This document shows, piece after piece, positions 40,347 to 44,501 of a stretch of DNA of 44,501 nucleotides (position 1 is the first letter of the stretch; every line of letters begins with the position of its first letter). The stretch comes from a virus, in IMG/VR virus record IMGVR_UViG_3300042988_000109, positions 1 through 44,501 of that record. One strand, 5' to 3'. Under the pieces are notes generated by a model that ran no database searches, had not been told where the DNA came from, and saw only the letters and a list, made by a program, of their open reading frames with translations. The position numbers and the translations under genes are program-made.

Positions 40347-41807
40347 ATGAGTAAAAAATGTATTATTAATATAAGCGACGAAGTAAACGTTCGTTTTGAT
40401 GGCATTGATGCTATGGACAGAAGAGCCCTTGTTAAATTATTATCGTATGATATCCCTGGCGCTCGTTATTTACCAGCAGTTCGATTAGGACGTTGGGATG
40501 GTAAAGCAAGCTACTTTAATTTAAATGGAAGTAGCTATGTGAATTTACTAGATAAAATTATTCCATATCTCGATACTAAGGGATATGATATCGAATTGAA
40601 CGATGTCAGAGATTATTCCAATATCTTCAAATTCGATGAGATTGATGAAGCTAGCTTCAGCCATAAAGCGTGGCCTGTGGGACATCCAGCTGCCGGGCAA
40701 CCAGTAGTGTTGCGCGATTACCAGTGTAACATTATTAATACGTTCTTTAATAACCCTCAATGCATTCAGTCTATTGCGACCGGTGCTGGTAAAACTTTGA
40801 CCACAGCAGCGCTATCGTTGTCAGTTGAGAGTATGGGCCGATCAATTGTTATTGTGCCGAATAAATCATTGGTATCGCAAACAGAGGAAGACTATATCAA
40901 CTTAGGTCTAGATGTCGGTGTTTACTTTGGTGATCGTAAAGACTGGGGCAAGAAGCATACTATTTGCACATGGCAATCACTAGGAGTCTTATTGAAGAAT
41001 ACTAAATCTGGTGATGCTGAAGAGACGATTATGGACTTTATTGAGGACGTGGTCTGCGTAATTATTGATGAGTGCCATCAAGCCAAGGCAGCGTCATTAC
41101 TTGAGCTGCTATCTGGTCCAATGTCTAGAATACCAATCAGATGGGGATTAACTGGTACGGTACCAAAAGAAGAATATGCCGCTAACGCGCTATTATGTAC
41201 AATTGGTCCTGTTGTTGGTAAACTATCAGCGAGTGAATTACAAGAGCAGGGTGTGCTATCCAGGTGTCATGTAAACGTCCTTCAATATCAAGATGGCGTT
41301 GAGTTTAGCAACTATCAGAGCGAGTTAAAGTATTTGCTTGAGAACGAAGCTAGACTAGATGCTATTGCCAAACGTGTATTAACAATTAATGAGAGTGGCA
41401 ATACTCTAATTCTGGTTGATCGTGTGGCAGCTGGTAAAGCATTAGTTGATAGAATGCCAGGTAGCGTGTTTGTCAGTGGTGAAACTAAATCAGAAACTCG
41501 TAAAGCAGAATATGCAGAAGTAGCAACCAGTAATGATAAGATCATTGTTGCCACGTACGGTGTAGCCGCTGTTGGTATTAATTTACCACGCATCTTCAAC
41601 TTAGTCCTGGTGGAACCGGGTAAGTCGTTTGTGCGAGTCATTCAGTCAATTGGACGTGGCATTCGCAAAGCAGAAGACAAGGACTTTGTTCAGATTTGGG
41701 ACATCACATCGAATGCGAAATTCGCAAAGCGCCATCTAACAAAGCGAAAAGAATTCTACAAAGAAGCAAATTATCCGTTCTCGCTTGAAAAGGTAAACTA
41801 CAAATAA
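40347..41807 (+). CDS. uvsW: UvsW-like superfamily 2 helicase
   Basis: A protein of 486 residues (T4 UvsW is about 500). The N-terminal DNA-recognition domain (about 1-105) is followed by Q-motif-like LRDYQ (122-126), Walker A ATGAGKT (144-150), motif II DECH (241-244), motif III LTGT, and C-terminal RecA-domain motifs IV-VI, with TYGVAAVGINLPR and QSIGRGIRK. UvsW unwinds R-loops and branched intermediates and drives the switch from origin- to recombination-dependent replication, working with UvsX, UvsY and gp32 seen upstream. There is no ribosome-binding site before the ATG. Confidence 0.93.
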   Translation: MSKKCIINISDEVNVRFDGIDAMDRRALVKLLSYDIPGARYLPAVRLGRWDGKASYFNLNGSSYVNLLDKIIPYLDTKGYDIELNDVRDYSNIFKFDEIDEASFSHKAWPVGHPAAGQPVVLRDYQCNIINTFFNNPQCIQSIATGAGKTLTTAALSLSVESMGRSIVIVPNKSLVSQTEEDYINLGLDVGVYFGDRKDWGKKHTICTWQSLGVLLKNTKSGDAEETIMDFIEDVVCVIIDECHQAKAASLLELLSGPMSRIPIRWGLTGTVPKEEYAANALLCTIGPVVGKLSASELQEQGVLSRCHVNVLQYQDGVEFSNYQSELKYLLENEARLDAIAKRVLTINESGNTLILVDRVAAGKALVDRMPGSVFVSGETKSETRKAEYAEVATSNDKIIVATYGVAAVGINLPRIFNLVLVEPGKSFVRVIQSIGRGIRKAEDKDFVQIWDITSNAKFAKRHLTKRKEFYKEANYPFSLEKVNYK

Positions 41808-41813
41808 TATAAT
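41785..41813 (+). promoter_or_regulatory. Sigma70-type promoter inside the uvsW end
   Basis: TTGAAA (41785-41790), 17-nt spacer, consensus TATAAT (41808-41813), then exactly 6 nt to the ATG at 41820. It lies mostly within the last codons of uvsW. Confidence 0.68.
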
Positions 41814-41819
41814 CACACT

Positions 41820-42320
41820 ATGCACATACTACTATTAGAAAATCACAAATACGACTTAGGCACTCTGCCAGAAGAAATCGAGGACTTGCGTTTTGCAATT
41901 CTGGACAACAGTAATCCGGCATCAGTCGATTACTTTTATATCCCACTCATCTTCTTAGAGTCATTCAATTCACCAGCACTTGTCTTGCGCATCGGAGACA
42001 AAACGGTGAAGATGCCGTTAGATTGGCAAATCCTCATCGGAGAGCCGGATTTAGGTGATCTTGAGACTCTGCCATTAACTAGCTTAAATGAGCGCGGATT
42101 TAAAGCATTCCAGTTCAATCCGCTAGATGGATTTAGACCTAGCTTCCTTGATATAGAGATTCTTGATGTCTATCATGATGTTACATGGTATGCACCGCGT
42201 TTAAAGAACGGTCAATTCTTATGTGTGCCAATTGATGATACGCCATCACCACGCTGCGTTTACTTTGTCAAAGACATTAGTAAAAACTGTGAGATGGTTG
42301 ACTACTCACAGGTCTTTTGA
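41820..42320 (+). CDS. Conserved phage protein of unknown function
   Basis: A protein of 166 residues, acidic and beta-rich. It has PLIFLESFNSPALVLRIGDK (about 41-60), LPLTSLNERGFKAFQFNPLD (about 85-104) and RPSFLDIEILDVYHDVTWYA, a pattern I recall from other T4-like phages just behind uvsW. Function unknown. Its own consensus -10 box lies 6 nt before the ATG and no ribosome-binding site is visible, so it looks leaderless. It heads a group of tightly spaced genes to 44194. Confidence 0.78.
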   Translation: MHILLLENHKYDLGTLPEEIEDLRFAILDNSNPASVDYFYIPLIFLESFNSPALVLRIGDKTVKMPLDWQILIGEPDLGDLETLPLTSLNERGFKAFQFNPLDGFRPSFLDIEILDVYHDVTWYAPRLKNGQFLCVPIDDTPSPRCVYFVKDISKNCEMVDYSQVF

Positions 42321-42328
42321 GGTGACAC

Positions 42329-42922
42329 ATGGCAACACGTAAACCAGCAATTCCAGCAGATGAGAAGTTTGAGTCAGTTGATTTAAACATATTTGAAGTC
42401 CTCGAAGCACTTGATAAGAAGGACTATGGGTATTACTCTCGCCTGACAGAAGAACAGCAAAAAAAGTTTGTGCCATATGTCATCATTCACTGGATGAGTT
42501 CGATCAAAGCTGACGGGATGCTTGGTGCCTATTACACCATGAGTACTGATCAAAATGCAAATAAGTATTTGTTCAATGAGAATATCACCAGTCATCCGGA
42601 ATTACAATGGCTAATGCTTTGCGCAGCATCCCCTGGTATGGGCAAACAATTCCATCAATGGATACCACATCTTAACGCCAAGTTGGGTGAATTAAAAACA
42701 ACTGCCACCAAAAAAGAAGTTAAAGAGTACTTTGAAAAGGTATACCCAGGTGCAAATAAGTCTGACATTGATGAAGCCACAGTCTCTTATGTTGAGCAGC
42801 AGCATCACCAGCATCGTCTAGCGAAGTTAATGCCAGAAATGAAGATTGATGATATCAAAACCCTCGCACAAATTGTAACAACGGCAGAATTAGATCAGTA
42901 TGAAAAAGACTGCGGTAATTAA
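42329..42922 (+). CDS. Possible clamp-loader small subunit (gp62-like) or other replication protein
   Basis: A protein of 197 residues, all-helical. IFEVLEALDKKDYGYYSRLT, then FVPYVIIHWMSSIKADG, then HPELQWLMLCAASPGMGKQF and KKEVKEYFEKVYP. The arrangement of a variable N-terminal helix, a PYV..WMSS core and a late YF/YP helix recalls the phage clamp-loader A subunit family (T4 gp62), but gp44, its usual neighbour, is not adjacent. I give this as a weak proposal. A GAGGTG site precedes the ATG. It overlaps the next gene by 23 nt. Confidence 0.6.
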   Translation: MATRKPAIPADEKFESVDLNIFEVLEALDKKDYGYYSRLTEEQQKKFVPYVIIHWMSSIKADGMLGAYYTMSTDQNANKYLFNENITSHPELQWLMLCAASPGMGKQFHQWIPHLNAKLGELKTTATKKEVKEYFEKVYPGANKSDIDEATVSYVEQQHHQHRLAKLMPEMKIDDIKTLAQIVTTAELDQYEKDCGN

Positions 42923-43601
42923 AGAGCAACAATATCATTGCGAATATTGCAAGGCGAACTTTGTGCGGGAGTCTTCGTTGTTTAAGCATTTATGCGCACA
43001 AAAGCGTAGATGGTTAGACAAAGATACACCAGCTAGCCGACTTGCTTTTGCTGCATGGTCCAAATTCTATAGTACTGTTCAACCATCAATCAAGGAACGT
43101 ACATTTGAAGACTTTATGAAAAGTGCTTATTATAGCGGCTTCGCCAAGTTTGGAACTTATGCGGTTGAAACTAAAGTTGTGAATCCACTGCAATATGTTG
43201 ACTGGTTAATTAAATCAAATTCTAGATTAGACTCTTGGGCAACAGATACCTTATATGGTAAATATTTAATCGAGTATCTTCGCTTAGAGAATAGTATGGA
43301 CGCAATTAAACGCAGTGTTGAGACTCTGATAAAGTTATCAGAATCGGAGAACGTTCAAGTAACCGATGTGCTGCGCTACGTGAATGCCAACAGAATATGT
43401 CTGTCGATTACTGGCGGACATATTAGTCCTTGGTTATTGTACCATAGTTCTGGCGGCATTGAATTCTTGGGTAATTTAAACGAAGGACAAACTGGTATGA
43501 TATTTGAATATATCAATCCAGATTTATGGAATATTAAATTTAAACGATATGCAGATGAAGTCGCAGATGCGAAAAGTGTATTAAAGGCAGCAGGATTATG
43601 A
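42900..43601 (+). CDS. Conserved zinc-finger-containing phage protein
   Basis: A protein of 233 residues. A zinc-finger-like unit at about 13-32 (YHCEYCKANFVRESSLFKHL then C) has C-x2-C-x12-H-x-C spacing. The remainder is helical with SAYYSGFAKFGTYAVETKVV, then NPLQYVDWLIKSNSRLDSWA and GGHISPWLLYHSSGG. I recall near-identical architecture in aquatic T4-like phages without a known function. The N-terminal zinc finger and replication-gene neighbours suggest DNA or RNA binding. Its stop overlaps the next ATG by four bases. Confidence 0.8.
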   Translation: MKKTAVIKEQQYHCEYCKANFVRESSLFKHLCAQKRRWLDKDTPASRLAFAAWSKFYSTVQPSIKERTFEDFMKSAYYSGFAKFGTYAVETKVVNPLQYVDWLIKSNSRLDSWATDTLYGKYLIEYLRLENSMDAIKRSVETLIKLSESENVQVTDVLRYVNANRICLSITGGHISPWLLYHSSGGIEFLGNLNEGQTGMIFEYINPDLWNIKFKRYADEVADAKSVLKAAGL

Positions 43602-44194
43602 GTGGATTTACTTCAGATATTGATATTGATTGTGGCGACAGAGCCGACATCTTAGCTCTGTTAAAGCATATACCAGCTGGTCGTGTCCAAGATGGAGTGA
43701 TGAAACGTCATGCTACTGGTGTGCACATCACTAATATACCAGTAGACCCATTAACTGGTGCATCTACTATTGAGCACAAAGAAGCGGTCGACCGTGGTTA
43801 TATTAAATTAGATTTATTAAACGTCAATTTGTATAAGATGGTACGAGACGAAGCGCATTTGGTTCATCTGATGTCGGAGCCTGATTGGACACTCTTAAAA
43901 GATAGAGAGTTTGTGTCTAAGATGATTCACATCCACGGCCATTATGATACCATACAGGCAATGCCTGAGCCAGTTGATACTATTCCTAGATTGGCGATGT
44001 TACTGGCGATAATTAGACCAGCAAAACGACATTTGATTGGCAAGTCTTGGCGAGAAGTTGCGGAAACTGTGTGGAAGAATGATGGAGATGGATATACATT
44101 TAAGAAGGCGCACAGTATTGCCTATGCTCAGCTTGTAGTATTGAATATGAACTTATGTGTAGAAGAACCTACGTCATTCGCTTCACTAGAGTAA
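43598..44194 (+). CDS. Orphan domain resembling part of DNA polymerase III alpha (DnaE)
   Basis: A protein of 198 residues. DIDIDCGDRADILALLKHIP (7-26) echoes the PDIDIDF-x-DR segment of bacterial DnaE, and RGYIKLDLLNVNLYKMVRDE (about 66-85) echoes the GLVKFDFLGL segment after the polymerase active site. The rest (HLVHLMSEPDW, LAMLLAIIRPAKRH) also fits the palm/fingers part. The length is far below the ~1100 residues of DnaE, so it cannot be a polymerase alone. I recall similar stand-alone proteins in T4-like phages. Tail-to-tail overlap of 26 nt with the minus-strand gene at the window end. Confidence 0.62.
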   Translation: MSGFTSDIDIDCGDRADILALLKHIPAGRVQDGVMKRHATGVHITNIPVDPLTGASTIEHKEAVDRGYIKLDLLNVNLYKMVRDEAHLVHLMSEPDWTLLKDREFVSKMIHIHGHYDTIQAMPEPVDTIPRLAMLLAIIRPAKRHLIGKSWREVAETVWKNDGDGYTFKKAHSIAYAQLVVLNMNLCVEEPTSFASLE

Positions 44195-44501
44195 TCGAGC
44201 GGCGCTTAACACGTTTTTTGGCTAAGTCATTCATCGAGGTCACTGGACCGTGAATAATCTCTAGACCTTTATTGGTGAATGTCTTTAAATATGGTTTAAA
44301 TTGAGCCCAGTCGTCACGCAAAAAAAGATGAATTGGAATAAGCCTGTTGCTGCTCCACCACCATTCATCCGCCAGTGCTAAAAACTCTTGCTTTAAATCT
44401 TGATGGATGATGCTTCCATAATCATAAAAAGTCGTAATGGCATCATCTCTGTTTTGGATGATTCCGACGAATTCTTGGCCGCTGTAGCTACATACGGTAA
44501 T
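44169..44501 (-). CDS. Partial minus-strand hypothetical gene (5' part beyond window)
   Basis: An open frame of 110 codons entering from the right edge and ending with TAG at 44171-44169. Visible residues include VCSYSGQEFVGIIQNRDDAI, FLALADEWWWSSNRLIPIHL and a basic C-terminus (KKRVKRRS). WWW-SSNR-IPI-FL is a pattern I recall from small conserved T4-like phage proteins of unknown function. It converges on the plus-strand gene with a 26-nt overlap. Confidence 0.75.
   Translation of the reverse strand: MTVCSYSGQEFVGIIQNRDDAITTFYDYGSIIHQDLKQEFLALADEWWWSSNRLIPIHLFLRDDWAQFKPYLKTFTNKGLEIIHGPVTSMNDLAKKRVKRRSITLVKRMT

Overview
The window reads as part of the genome of a large T4-like myovirus (contractile-tailed tailed phage, class Caudoviricetes). 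The case rests on a nearly complete set of recognisable T4-type proteins: neck proteins (gp13-, gp14- and gp15-like), tail sheath and tube (gp18, gp19), head completion (gp4), terminase (gp16, gp17), ssDNA-binding protein (gp32), recombination proteins (UvsX, UvsY, UvsW) and dNMP kinase (gp1). The conserved hypothetical proteins look most like those I remember from aquatic T4-like phages. The host cannot be fixed from the sequence. The sigma70-type promoters (TTGACA/TATAAT class) suggest a proteobacterial host. No rRNA, tRNA, CRISPR array or insertion sequence was seen.

Layout. 1-4306 is mostly minus strand: a truncated NUDIX hydrolase, an enlarged gp15-like sheath stabiliser and an enlarged gp14-like neck protein, with one small plus-strand gene between the last two. 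4307-4725 is a non-coding divergent control region with a 19-bp direct repeat, DnaA-box-like sites, inverted repeats and a promoter. 4726-8926 mixes two hypotheticals, a Dam-type methylase, a MazG-like pyrophosphohydrolase, gp13 and dNMP kinase. 9058-31155 is the main late region: a giant sheath protein, tube, baseplate tube-like protein, gp4, gp16, a cluster of probable internal-head proteins, a methyltransferase, a repeat fibre, a glycine-rich adhesin, gp17, a conserved structural candidate, and a large fusion of a ligase-like nucleotidyltransferase with a cytidylyltransferase-like domain. 31156-37913 holds replication and recombination genes (gp32, UvsX, UvsY, an AAA ATPase). 38015-39240 is a probable DNA-glycosylation pair. 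A minus-strand GIY-YIG homing endonuclease follows, then UvsW and a run of replication-associated genes to 44194. A truncated minus-strand gene closes the window.

The most striking element is uvsX. It is broken into two separate genes by a split intein, and a free-standing Vsr-like homing endonuclease gene sits between the halves. This is the 'fractured gene' arrangement. All residues expected for protein trans-splicing are present, so the two products should join into a recombinase of about 359 residues.

Regulation is unusually readable. A T4-late-type element (N-A/C-TAAATA, most often GATAAATA) stands before about fifteen genes, nearly all structural. In four cases it ends exactly 4 nt before the start codon. 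Several sigma70-type promoters place the -10 box 6-7 nt before ATG. Both patterns predict leaderless or nearly leaderless mRNAs. One promoter (35927-35955) is embedded in a hairpin that would hide the ribosome-binding site only on read-through transcripts, as in the T4 e and soc genes.
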